Source: GCA-2794515 sp033763335 (lineage in GTDB: Bacteria > Chloroflexota > Anaerolineae > Aggregatilineales > Phototrophicaceae). From it: a DNA stretch of 64,000 nucleotides. Of the stretch, positions 24,582 to 32,875 are shown in pieces; within the stretch, counting starts at the first letter, position 1, and each line of letters opens with the position of its first letter. The stretch spans positions 1-64,000 of the forward strand of contig JANRKU010000028.1 in the NCBI GenBank assembly GCA_033763335.1, given 5' to 3'. Both the position numbers and the translations under genes were made by a program. The notes beneath the pieces were generated by a model that was not told the origin of the DNA, did not search any database, and saw nothing but the letters and a program-made list of their open reading frames with translations.

Positions 24582-25403
24582 ATGAACAATCGGATTCGCC
24601 AAATCGCAGTTATTGTTTTTGCACTACTCGATATTATCTCAAGTTTTTGGCTAGGAGACTCTCTTAACCAAGGAGAACCCGGCGCGGTTGAAGTACCAAT
24701 CTATTTTTTGCCAGCTAACCTCACTTTTGCTATTTGGGGACTCATTTTTTCATCACAACTCGTCTATGGGATTTATCAGGCACTTCCCTCACAAACAGAA
24801 CGTGTTCTGCATAAACGCATTGGCTGGTGGGTAGCGTTGAATGCGGCACTCACGGCATTATGGAATTTCACAGCAGGCAATAGTGGGCAACAGGGCGACC
24901 CCAATTTTCAACCCTTATTGGTCGTGGCAACCGTATTCATCTTAATGGGGATGCTCTTCGCATTGACGCGCGTATTTATCATTTTTCGGGAGCTATATAG
25001 TGATTTTGCACCGATTGACAGATGGCTTGTTCAATTCCCTATCACAATTTTCTTTGCATGGCTCAATGTGGCGATGATTGCTAATAGTGCCGCGGCATTG
25101 GTCGCTGTTGGTTATACAGGTGAACCAAATGGGGAAATATGGGCGACAGGGATGTTAATAATCGCCATGATGCTTGCCTCGCTGATGATTTTCTACACAC
25201 GACCGGGGCTAATAACGATTACCTATACTGGTGTGATTATCTGGGCGGCAATTGGTATTTTAGTTAATAATATCAATCGTTCATCACTGGTATCTGGCGC
25301 GTGCATTGCCCTTATAATCGTCGTCACAACTGCCACTATCACCCATTTTCGTACTCAAACCAAGCTCACAAATAAAAACCTTCATCCAGCGCGTGTTGCA
25401 TAA
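24582..25403 (+). CDS. TspO/MBR-like tryptophan-rich membrane protein
   Basis: 273 residues with about eight hydrophobic segments. PANLTFAIWGLIFSSQLVYGIYQ near residue 40 and FAWLNVAMIANSAAAL near 155 resemble the conserved membrane blocks of the long tryptophan-rich sensory protein group related to TspO. Such proteins bind porphyrins or other hydrophobic ligands; the ligand here is unknown. GGAAAGGA precedes the start. It is likely under the TetR regulator upstream and cotranscribed with the SDR gene 26 bp downstream. Confidence 0.78.
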   Translation: MNNRIRQIAVIVFALLDIISSFWLGDSLNQGEPGAVEVPIYFLPANLTFAIWGLIFSSQLVYGIYQALPSQTERVLHKRIGWWVALNAALTALWNFTAGNSGQQGDPNFQPLLVVATVFILMGMLFALTRVFIIFRELYSDFAPIDRWLVQFPITIFFAWLNVAMIANSAAALVAVGYTGEPNGEIWATGMLIIAMMLASLMIFYTRPGLITITYTGVIIWAAIGILVNNINRSSLVSGACIALIIVVTTATITHFRTQTKLTNKNLHPARVA

Positions 25404-25429
25404 CTGATGAATTAAGGAACACATAAACC

Positions 25430-26293
25430 ATGAATCACAATCATAAAATTGCACTCATCACGGGGGCAAATTCTGGATTAGGAAAAGCCACTGCCATCGG
25501 TTTAGCAAAGCGAGGCTATCATGTGGTGATGGTAGCCCGTAATCGTGAACGGGGTGAAATTGCCCGTCAAGAAATCATTCAATCAAGTGGAAGTTCATCA
25601 GTGACCCTCATGCTGGCAGATTTATCTTCACAAAAAGACATCCATACATTAGCAAAAGAATTCACACAGCAGTATCAACGCTTGGATTTACTGGTGAATA
25701 ATGTCGGCAATTCATTCATGCAACGCGAAACTAGTCCCGATGATATCGAAATGTCACTGGCTGTTAATCATCTGGCATCATTCCTTCTCACCCAACTGCT
25801 ATTAGATATTATCAAATCAAGTGCGCCTGCCCGCATTGTTAATGTGGGAACACGCCTCAATACATCTATCCATTTTGATGATATTCAGTGGGAAAGTCGT
25901 CGTTATAAAGGTCTATCGGCATATGCAGAGAGCAAATTAGGCAATTTGCATTTTACGGTTGAATTAGCACGGCGGTTAGCAAATACAGGTGTGACAGTTA
26001 ATTGTGTGCATCCAGGTGTTTTTCGTTCAAATCTTGGGAAACATGCGAGCAAAAATCCATTATTGCTCGATATAGTTTCAACATTGAGTCGTCCATTCTT
26101 AACACCTGCCGAAAAAGCCGCCGAGCGTGTGCTATATGTGGCAACAGCACCAGAACTGCAAGGAATTACAGGTAAATATTATGGAAATCGTCAAGAATTA
26201 GAAATGCCCGCACAGGTTTTGGATGTAAGTGCAAATCAACACCTATGGGAACTTAGCACCCAATTGACCCAAATGCACCTCGCAATTCGATGA
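25430..26293 (+). CDS. Short-chain dehydrogenase/reductase
   Basis: 287 residues. The nucleotide-binding motif is TGANSGLGKATA, LVNNVGN follows near residue 90, and the catalytic Tyr-x3-Lys is YAESKLGN near 163. The catalytic Ser position reads NVGTRLN, so Thr appears to stand in for the normal Ser. The retinol-dehydrogenase-like layout (DDIQWESRRYKGLSAY) suggests a hydrophobic carbonyl or alcohol substrate. It is the third gene of the TetR-controlled group; a terminator follows at 26340. Confidence 0.9.
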   Translation: MNHNHKIALITGANSGLGKATAIGLAKRGYHVVMVARNRERGEIARQEIIQSSGSSSVTLMLADLSSQKDIHTLAKEFTQQYQRLDLLVNNVGNSFMQRETSPDDIEMSLAVNHLASFLLTQLLLDIIKSSAPARIVNVGTRLNTSIHFDDIQWESRRYKGLSAYAESKLGNLHFTVELARRLANTGVTVNCVHPGVFRSNLGKHASKNPLLLDIVSTLSRPFLTPAEKAAERVLYVATAPELQGITGKYYGNRQELEMPAQVLDVSANQHLWELSTQLTQMHLAIR

Positions 26294-26339
26294 AATTCAT
26301 TACAAATTCGCGCAATTTTGTAAAAATGCGTTAGAATGG

Positions 26340-26382
26340 AAGGGATTGTTGATTTTTTGTCACACACAACAATCCCTTTTTA
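26340..26382 (+). terminator. Terminator of the tetR-tspO-SDR group
   Basis: AAGGGATTGTTG and CAACAATCCCTT form a 12-bp stem followed by Ts. It shows that the in-frame TTG at 26346 is not the start of the next gene. Confidence 0.85.
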
Positions 26383-26414
26383 TTCACAAGACTTTATTTT
26401 TGGGATGTGTATTC

Positions 26415-27539
26415 ATGGCGACACCCACATTTGATATGCAATTACTCCTCGATGGACTTGGACAAGGCATCCTTATTTTTGGACAAAATGGCAAGCTGGT
26501 CTATGAAAATTTAGCCAGTCGTACCCTCATCGGCACAGATATTACCCTACTTCGTAGCAATGGCTGGAGCGCCGCCACTGCCCTATTCAAGACCACCGAT
26601 ACCGACCCCGATAAGCAATTAGAATCGTATCGCATTCAGACCCTCACCTCATTGCGCCCTGTGCGGTTTTATATTTTGCGTGGCGGGGAACGTATTGCGT
26701 GTTGGGCATCGGCAATTAGCACCCAGGGGGGCGAAATTTGCACCATGCTCAGTTTTGAATCCCCCGATTGGGATGCGCTACATGAACTCATGACCAAATT
26801 CCGCGCAGAGATGAAAGATGCCATAGAATCAACATCAGGGCATATCGAAATCATCGAACAACTGATGAAAAATAAGCAAATTAAAGATGTAGAGACATTG
26901 GCAAAACGCATTAGTGGCTTTACCCGCCTCATCAGCATTCACATGAGCCGTGTGAATCGGCTCGAAACACTCATGGAACGGCTCGAAAACATACGCACAG
27001 GCAAACTGAAAGACTCAATCCGCCAACGCAAGCGCAAAATTGCCCTCAAGACATTTTTTGAAGATTTTGAAGAATCACTCGATGAAGTGGACTTGGTAGA
27101 CCCAGAAACCGATGCCCACGACCATCGTTCACGGCTCACATTAGATGTCCCCAGTGGTGTAGCGGCATTGGCATCATCCACCTACCTCACCCGTATTTTG
27201 CATGACTTGTTACGTAATGCCATCATGTACAGCATGAAAGCCACTCCCATCCGCATTAGTGTGCGTGTGGTGGGGCAAAACGCGCAAATTGATGTGAAGG
27301 ACGAGGGCTACGGCATCCGTGAAAAAGAAAGTGAGCGCGTATTTGAGGCATTCCAACGCGCCCGTCAGCCCCAAATCATCAGCGAATATGGCTATGGACT
27401 CAATTTGTATTGTTGCAAGCATGAAGTCGAAGCCATGAACGGGCGTATATGGTTCACCAGTGAAGAAAATGTCGGCACAACCTTTAGCATGATGCTCCCA
27501 TTATGGAAAGATGACGCATCTTCATCTGATTCAAACTAA
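26415..27539 (+). CDS. Histidine-kinase-like protein without the phosphoacceptor His
   Basis: About 374 residues. A PAS-like N-terminal domain (about 8-120) includes FGQNGKLVYENLASRTLIG. The expected H box, aligned with that of the kinase at 20680, reads AEMKDAIESTSGHIEII: the phosphoacceptor position is Ala and the Pro is also missing. The ATPase domain is intact, with LLRNAIMYSMKATP, DEGYGIREKE and YGYGLNLYC. It may bind ATP and regulate another kinase or transfer phosphate to an unusual site. ATG 26415 is chosen because the longer reading lies in a terminator. Confidence 0.85.
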   Translation: MATPTFDMQLLLDGLGQGILIFGQNGKLVYENLASRTLIGTDITLLRSNGWSAATALFKTTDTDPDKQLESYRIQTLTSLRPVRFYILRGGERIACWASAISTQGGEICTMLSFESPDWDALHELMTKFRAEMKDAIESTSGHIEIIEQLMKNKQIKDVETLAKRISGFTRLISIHMSRVNRLETLMERLENIRTGKLKDSIRQRKRKIALKTFFEDFEESLDEVDLVDPETDAHDHRSRLTLDVPSGVAALASSTYLTRILHDLLRNAIMYSMKATPIRISVRVVGQNAQIDVKDEGYGIREKESERVFEAFQRARQPQIISEYGYGLNLYCCKHEVEAMNGRIWFTSEENVGTTFSMMLPLWKDDASSSDSN

Positions 27540-27570
27540 GTTCCCAATAGACGCAGATAATCGTGGATGT

Positions 27571-27773
27571 AGGGACACGATAATGGTTGTTAGTAAATAA
27601 AGACGGTGTAAAATATTTCTTTATTCTGTGGCTGACATACGCACTGCGTGCTAGTCAGCCAGTACAATTCTGCCTATTTTGAAGGCTGTACTGGCTGACT
27701 AGAGGCGGTACGCCTCGTATGTCAGCCACAAAAGATACTCCGTATTAAAAAACTAACCTGCATTATCGTGTCC
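27571..27773. repeat. Double-hairpin repeat, copy 3, with terminal inverted repeats
   Basis: The 102-bp core is at 27628-27729. Its flanks run out to terminal inverted repeats, GGACACGATAATG at 27573 and CATTATCGTGTCC ending at 27773. The whole unit is about 201 bp and matches copy 1 at 1-194 in reverse orientation. Short hairpins in the core are CAC-TGC-GTG and AGGCG-GTA-CGCCT. No reading frame is present. Confidence 0.85.
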
Positions 27774-27809
27774 AACACCTCAACTATCGAGGATGGACGG
27801 CATAAGGGC

Positions 27810-29585
27810 ATGACGACCAAAAATAATGTGTTTATCTGGATTCTTGTTGCCCTCATTTTTGTGATTGGGGCAATTCGGCTACTCATCCTGATAAATCCCG
27901 TCTCAATTGACGATTCGTTTGTATATTACACCTATGCCCAAAATATCATTGAAGGTCGCCCTTTTGCCTATGATATTCGCAATATCCCATCAGAAGGCTT
28001 TACCAGCCTGTTGTATCTGCTCCTATTGACCCCATTCGAGTTTTTTAAGGTCAATATGTCGTTTGCCTCCATGCTCATTAACCTGACTGCCATTTTCATC
28101 ACGATTGGGGCTATCAGCCACCTAACCGTCATCACAGGGTTATTCAAAAAAAGCACCATGCTCATCTTTGCCTGTGCGCTATGGTTACTGATTATCAATG
28201 ATACAAATATCTTAAAAAATCTGAATTTGGGCTTAGAGACCATGCTCGGACCCATGATTGTCGTCTTGGCAGGATGGGCTGTTTGGGGGACATCTTCTTC
28301 ACCCAATATTACCTATCAAAAACGCTCGCTCAACGCCTTTTTCATCATCCTCTTTTTATCCTATCTCATTCGCCCAGAGAGCATGATTTTCATCGCCATT
28401 GTTGGTATTCCTCTATTGGTCAACAAATCTGTTCCCGTATCGCTGGTGATGAAAAAGGTCTTTTTTTTCGGGGTGGTTTTTATTGTCTATCATCTTTTCA
28501 AACTGGCTATTTTTGGCGATATTTTCCCAACTGGATTTTATCGCAAAGTGGGCGGTGGAAGCGGGTTAGAGTATGTGTTGCGCTGGGCAGTCACTTATAT
28601 TTTCAACATTTTGCCATTTGCCCTCGTGATATTTGCTACCTGTGTATTTTTAGTGACACGCAAGCGAGGCATTTTTTTTGAAAAACGCTGGTTATGGTTC
28701 TTTTGGGGTGTAATGATTACCACACTCATCTTTTTTACCCGAACAGAACCGATTGTGGGCTATGGCTTTCGTTTTCTGATGATACCCACATTTTTAACCT
28801 ATATCTCTTTCTTGATTATCATGATATTGCTGATTTTATCGCTCATCAATCGGCTCAAACGCACCATGACCATTCCGCCTATTTTCAATCATGCTCATTA
28901 TGGTGTATTGGTAGGATTGGTTATTTTGTCCGTTGCTAATATGCGCCCCTTTGTGAGCGCAGAAGGAGATTTATTTCAGCAAATCAATATTTATCACAAA
29001 GCGGTATTAGCCACCGAAAACCAGACCTATATCCAATTTGGCAATCACTTAAATGAGTATTTAGATTCCCCCAAAACAGCTACAGTGATGTTTAGTGATG
29101 CGGGCGCATTGCCGTATGTGTTTGAAGGGCGTTTTATAGATTTTAACGGGCTGGTAGAACCATATATTGCCCGTTTATTCTCAAAACCCGATGGGCAAGA
29201 AAAAACACAACTCTTCACCGACTACATCTTGGCACAAAATCCCGATATTGTGTTGTTAGCGTGGCAAAAAACAGACAATGGGATGTGGCGAGTACCTGCT
29301 AATTCTAATTCACCCTTTCGTGGCAACATACCCATTGCGTTCTTTCAGTCATTTCATGCGTATGGCATCCGTTATAGTTGCTCCATCCACGCAGATTATT
29401 ATGATATTCATATTGGCATTTGGATTCATTCGCCCCAATATGATAGCATTGTGGATGCATTACTTTCATATTGCCAGCTAGATGGCTATATTTTGCCAGA
29501 TGGCATAACCGTCATCGGTGAAGGCATAGAGGTGAAATTTGAGGGTGTTTTGCCAGTAGATAACACCCCAGAAAATGATGCCTAA
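27810..29585 (+). CDS. GT-C type membrane glycosyltransferase-like protein
   Basis: About 591 residues with some eleven hydrophobic helices in the first 400 residues, then a soluble C-terminal domain. After helix one comes PVSIDDSFVYYTYAQNIIEG, with the paired aspartates of GT-C enzymes, then IPSEGFTSLLY. Near residue 450, DAGALPYVFEGRFIDFNGLVEPYIARL resembles the conserved periplasmic block of AftB-like arabinofuranosyltransferases. It probably uses a polyprenyl-linked sugar outside the membrane. ATG 27810 is preferred; an in-frame GTG at 27768 lies inside the upstream repeat. Confidence 0.8.
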   Translation: MTTKNNVFIWILVALIFVIGAIRLLILINPVSIDDSFVYYTYAQNIIEGRPFAYDIRNIPSEGFTSLLYLLLLTPFEFFKVNMSFASMLINLTAIFITIGAISHLTVITGLFKKSTMLIFACALWLLIINDTNILKNLNLGLETMLGPMIVVLAGWAVWGTSSSPNITYQKRSLNAFFIILFLSYLIRPESMIFIAIVGIPLLVNKSVPVSLVMKKVFFFGVVFIVYHLFKLAIFGDIFPTGFYRKVGGGSGLEYVLRWAVTYIFNILPFALVIFATCVFLVTRKRGIFFEKRWLWFFWGVMITTLIFFTRTEPIVGYGFRFLMIPTFLTYISFLIIMILLILSLINRLKRTMTIPPIFNHAHYGVLVGLVILSVANMRPFVSAEGDLFQQINIYHKAVLATENQTYIQFGNHLNEYLDSPKTATVMFSDAGALPYVFEGRFIDFNGLVEPYIARLFSKPDGQEKTQLFTDYILAQNPDIVLLAWQKTDNGMWRVPANSNSPFRGNIPIAFFQSFHAYGIRYSCSIHADYYDIHIGIWIHSPQYDSIVDALLSYCQLDGYILPDGITVIGEGIEVKFEGVLPVDNTPENDA

Positions 29586-29684
29586 CTTTCATGCTCATCT
29601 TGCATGGCTGGTTATGGGATGCTATTATGGATGTATAGGCAAATTTGGTCTTAATTTGTAGTGAAGTGAGCAAAGGTTTGTGTG

Positions 29685-29789
29685 ATGAACAAGCATACAT
29701 CGTTCACCAATGAAGAAGCACTCAGCATAACACGCGCAATATGGACAGAAGTATCATCTTCCTCTCCATCTTCTTCTAATTCCAACTGA
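29685..29789 (+). CDS. Possible small protein, 34 aa
   Basis: ATG 29685 follows AAAGG by eight bases; the frame encodes 34 residues with a Ser-rich end (WTEVSSSSPSSSNSN). A terminator follows at 29830. No similarity is recognised and the composition is biased, so this may be chance. The 29586-29684 stretch holds nothing else that I can see. Confidence 0.25.
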   Translation: MNKHTSFTNEEALSITRAIWTEVSSSSPSSSNSN

Positions 29790-29829
29790 GCTTTCCAGAC
29801 CACCGCCTACGAGGATTGATTACACACAA

Positions 29830-29866
29830 AACGCTCGTCTTGGATGGTCTTAGACGGGCGTTTTTG
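29830..29866 (+). terminator. Intrinsic terminator upstream of the serS operon
   Basis: AACGCTCGTCT and AGACGGGCGTT pair with one G-T pair and are followed by six Ts. It closes transcription from the GT-C gene or the small frame before it. Confidence 0.8.
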
Positions 29867-29888
29867 ATTAATAAGGACACATGACACG

Positions 29889-30023
29889 ATGGAATTTATG
29901 ACACGCGAAATATGGGATGCCCTCATCATTGGCGTAATTGCCATAGGGCTAATACTCGCCATTTTACGGCTTCGTGCCGATTTAACCCGTCCATTGGACA
30001 CAGACGACCAACAAGGAGAATAA
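29889..30023 (+). CDS. Small single-span membrane protein, 44 aa
   Basis: ATG 29889, stop at 30021-30023. The sequence has one hydrophobic helix (ALIIGVIAIGLILAILRL, about residues 11-28) and an acidic tail. AAGGA lies 12 bases upstream. Its stop is 3 bp before serS, and the serS ribosome-binding site (AAGGAG) overlaps its last codons, which suggests one transcript. It is not recognised as a family. Confidence 0.5.
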   Translation: MEFMTREIWDALIIGVIAIGLILAILRLRADLTRPLDTDDQQGE

Positions 30024-30026
30024 ACG

Positions 30027-31451
30027 ATGTTAGACATAGCACTCATCCGCGAAAAACCCGATTGGGTAAAAGAACAACTCAGCAAATTATATGACCCACC
30101 TGCCCTTGTGCGCGTGGATGCCGTCATTGAGATAGACAAATTGCGCCGTGAATTGCTCATCCAAAGTGAACGCCTACAAGCAGGGCGCAATAAAATCAAC
30201 AAAGCCAGTGGGATGTTGCGTGGCGATAAAAAATTGACAGATGCCGATAAAATTGCCCGTGCATTAGGCGCTGTCACATGTATCAACAACAATGATATAG
30301 ACGGTGCAGAAGCCATGTTGATGGGCAACCAAACCCCACCCCCACCATCGGCAACAACCGATTTGAACGCGGCATTAGAAGCCCTCACCAACCTATTGCG
30401 CGAAATGGGCGATGCTGTGAATCTGCTTAATGAGCAATTACGCGGTGTGGATGCCGATTTAGAAGAAAACCTGATGTGGATTCCCAACATCCCCCATGAA
30501 AGTGTGCCTGTCGCAGAAAGTGACGAGAGCAACATCCCATGGCAACCACAAGGCACAATTCCCACCTTCGATTTTACCCCCAAACCCCATTGGGAATTGG
30601 GCGTAGAACTGGGCATGATTGATTTTGAACGCGGGGTAAAACTCGCGGGGAGCAGAGCTTATATTTTGCGCGGATGGGGCGCACGCCTGCAACGCGCACT
30701 CGAAGCCTTCTTCTTGGATATGGCGCGGGAAAAGGGCTTTGAAGAGGTCTATGTGCCATTTTTTGTCAAAAAAGATATGCTCTATGGCGCAGGGCAATTC
30801 CCCAAATTTGCCGATGTGGTCTATTATGACCAAGATGCCGATATTTATATGCTCCCCACCGCAGAAGTGGCAATTACCAACATCTTCCGTGATGAAATTG
30901 TGGATGAGAGCCAACTCCCCCTCTATTTTGTGGCAGATACCCCCTGCTTCCGCCGTGAAAAATCGTCGGCAGGGCGCGACACACGCGGGATTAAGCGCGT
31001 GCATCAATTCCAAAAAGTCGAGATGTATAAATTCACCACGCCAGAGACCAGCTATGCCGAATTAGAATCGTTGGTCGAGGCGGCGTGCGATATTTGCAAG
31101 GCACTCAACTTGCCACATCGCCGTTTAGAAATTGTCACAGGCGATTTGGGCTTTAGCGCCACCAAAAAATATGATGTGGAAGTATGGGCGGCGGGTAGTG
31201 GTGAATGGCTCGAAGTCAGCTCGTGTAGCAACACCGAGACCTTCCAAGCCAGACGCGCCAACATCAAATATCGCCCCACAGAGGGCAAAAAGGCACAATT
31301 TGTCCATACCCTGAATGGCAGTGGACTCGCCACACCCCGTATTTTGATTGCCATCCTCGAAAATTATCAACAAGCCGATGGCAGTGTGGTCATCCCAGAG
31401 GCACTCCGCCCCTATTTGGGTGGGGTAGATAAAATTCCTGCAAAGGGATAA
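30027..31451 (+). CDS. serS: Seryl-tRNA synthetase
   Basis: 474 residues against roughly 425 in most bacteria. The C-terminal core is canonical: motif 1 region GSRAYILRGWGARLQRAL, motif 2 FRREKSSAGRDTRGIKRVHQF and motif 3 LNGSGLATPRILIAILENY. The tRNA-binding N-terminal coiled coil is longer than usual, with an insert around residues 70-105 containing a Pro-rich PPPPSATT stretch. AAGGAG is eight bases before ATG 30027. A terminator follows. Confidence 0.96.
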   Translation: MLDIALIREKPDWVKEQLSKLYDPPALVRVDAVIEIDKLRRELLIQSERLQAGRNKINKASGMLRGDKKLTDADKIARALGAVTCINNNDIDGAEAMLMGNQTPPPPSATTDLNAALEALTNLLREMGDAVNLLNEQLRGVDADLEENLMWIPNIPHESVPVAESDESNIPWQPQGTIPTFDFTPKPHWELGVELGMIDFERGVKLAGSRAYILRGWGARLQRALEAFFLDMAREKGFEEVYVPFFVKKDMLYGAGQFPKFADVVYYDQDADIYMLPTAEVAITNIFRDEIVDESQLPLYFVADTPCFRREKSSAGRDTRGIKRVHQFQKVEMYKFTTPETSYAELESLVEAACDICKALNLPHRRLEIVTGDLGFSATKKYDVEVWAAGSGEWLEVSSCSNTETFQARRANIKYRPTEGKKAQFVHTLNGSGLATPRILIAILENYQQADGSVVIPEALRPYLGGVDKIPAKG

Positions 31452-31476
31452 GCCAAGAAATCGGTGTATAATTGAG

Positions 31477-31506
31477 AATAGAGGGAGAAAATCCCTCTAT
31501 TTTTTT
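31477..31506 (+). terminator. Intrinsic terminator after serS
   Basis: AATAGAGGGA and TCCCTCTATT pair around a GAAAA loop and are followed by a run of Ts, 26 bases after the serS stop. Confidence 0.9.
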
Positions 31507-31532
31507 GTGATAAACCAAAAGTAGGCAAAATC

Positions 31533-31847
31533 ATGATTATCACCACCACACCCAATATTGAAGGGCAACAAATCACCAAATATTTAGGCATCGTCTCTGG
31601 AGAGACCATTTTAGGCGCAAATGTGTTTCGGGATATTGGCGCATCATGGCGTAATTTTTTCGGCGGACGCGCCAAAGCCTATGAAGCATCTTTGCGTGAA
31701 GCAAAAGACTTAGCACTCACCGATTTGGTCAATCAAGCCACCCAACTAGGCGCAAATGCCATTGTAGGGGTGCGCCTCGATTATGAAACTGTCGGGACAG
31801 GCATGTTGATGGTCACAGCAAGCGGTACGGCAGTGGTTATTCAATAG
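31533..31847 (+). CDS. YbjQ/UPF0145 family protein
   Basis: 104 residues, the standard length. TTPNIEGQQITKYLGIVSGE at the N terminus, a central helix with AREA-like repeats (YEASLREAKDLALTDLV) and LGANAIVGVRLDYETVG near residue 75 identify the YbjQ family, which forms pentameric rings. The function is not established; a heavy-metal or small-ligand role has been suggested for the family. It is a monocistronic gene between terminators. Confidence 0.9.
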   Translation: MIITTTPNIEGQQITKYLGIVSGETILGANVFRDIGASWRNFFGGRAKAYEASLREAKDLALTDLVNQATQLGANAIVGVRLDYETVGTGMLMVTASGTAVVIQ

Positions 31848-31965
31848 CTTATCTACCCGTATCACGCAAAAATTAATCATCTACCTAATACACAAAATCT
31901 CATTTTGGGTTATACTCATTAGAGAAATTCTGCACAACCTAAAAATAAAAATTATGAGGATTTTT

Positions 31966-32262
31966 ATGGAAAAATTATTCGTTTACGGCACATTGCAAGA
32001 CCCTGATATTCAAAAATCGTTGGTGGGGAGAATCATTTTTGGCGTACCTGCCAAACTCGCCAATTATGAAAAGACGACAATTAATCTCGGTGGACGGGTA
32101 TACCCAATTGTGCGCCCATCCCAAAATCAGGCGGTGGCTGGGATGGTCTTAGATGTGACCGAACAAGAACTAGCGCGTTTTGACCGTTATGAGACCAATG
32201 CCTATCGGCGTATTCAAGCTGAGGTAGAGGGTGGCATCACGGTTTGGGTCTATAGTGAATAA
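31966..32262 (+). CDS. Gamma-glutamylcyclotransferase-like (AIG2) protein
   Basis: About 98 residues. The VYGTLQDPDIQ motif at the N terminus is the substrate-binding YGTL signature, and VTEQELARFDRYE carries the conserved acidic residue at the catalytic position. Gamma-glutamyl peptides or amines are the usual substrates. I use ATG 31966 because TGAGGA lies five bases before it; the ATG at 31954 overlaps that site. It converges with the Uma2 genes. Confidence 0.85.
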   Translation: MEKLFVYGTLQDPDIQKSLVGRIIFGVPAKLANYEKTTINLGGRVYPIVRPSQNQAVAGMVLDVTEQELARFDRYETNAYRRIQAEVEGGITVWVYSE

Positions 32263-32271
32263 TGAATAAAT

Positions 32272-32293
32272 GGGGCGATAAATTCATCGCCCC
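32272..32293. terminator. Hairpin between convergent genes
   Basis: GGGGCGAT-AAATTC-ATCGCCCC sits between the convergent AIG2-like and Uma2 genes. On the minus strand it is followed by ATTTATT, so it could stop the Uma2 transcript. Confidence 0.55.
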
Positions 32294-32303
32294 GATACAT
32301 ACA

Positions 32304-32867
32304 TTAATCAGAGAAAATGTCACCTATAGCCATTTCAAAATTCGGTAAAATTGGGCGGTTACGTATTATATCATTGATACCATACCGTTTATTAGCAAGA
32401 TTCCCATCCTCATCTAAATTGAAAATGATTAGTTCTTGAGAATCGGTATATACCGCCCATACTTCAGTAACACCATTATAAAGATATTCACGAGTCTTTT
32501 TGAAAATATCTTCATCGGGTGATACAACCTCTACAGCTAAATCAGGTGGAGGCATCAATTTACCTTCAACAGTCGCCAGCCTTGCTTTTGAGATAAATGA
32601 GGCATCTGGAATGCGTATTAGATTATTGGTGAGTCGTGTAGATCCATCTGCCCCAAAAGCACGTCCTAAACCTGTTTTACGCCCATACATCATTAACAAA
32701 GAGCCAATATAAAGTGATGCACTAGAATTAGGTAATGAACTACCTGCCATCTCTACAATCTCCCCATCCACTAACTCAAAGCGCCTGCCGTCATTTTCTG
32801 GCAATTGGCAGAAATCCCAAAATTCTTCTGCGGTATAGAGTTTTTCTTTTAGTCCCATTGGTCGCAT
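32304..32867 (-). CDS. Uma2 family (PD-(D/E)XK-like) protein, paralogue 1
   Basis: 187 residues. The family fold has YTAEEFWDFCQLPE and GRRFELVDGEIVEM at the N terminus, IRIPDASFISKAR as the PD motif, and DLAVEVVSPDED as the ExE/ExK-like segment. Uma2 (DUF820) proteins are common and of unclear role; nuclease activity is inferred from the fold. The first 17 residues and their DNA are nearly the same as in the gene 8 bp upstream, a tandem duplication. Confidence 0.85.
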   Translation of the reverse strand: MRPMGLKEKLYTAEEFWDFCQLPENDGRRFELVDGEIVEMAGSSLPNSSASLYIGSLLMMYGRKTGLGRAFGADGSTRLTNNLIRIPDASFISKARLATVEGKLMPPPDLAVEVVSPDEDIFKKTREYLYNGVTEVWAVYTDSQELIIFNLDEDGNLANKRYGINDIIRNRPILPNFEMAIGDIFSD

Positions 32868-32875
32868 ATCCTATA

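Noticed and set aside
29807..30616. A 269-codon minus-strand frame opposite the start of serS.
   Set aside because: It runs across a clear terminator and the conserved serS frame and has no recognisable domain.
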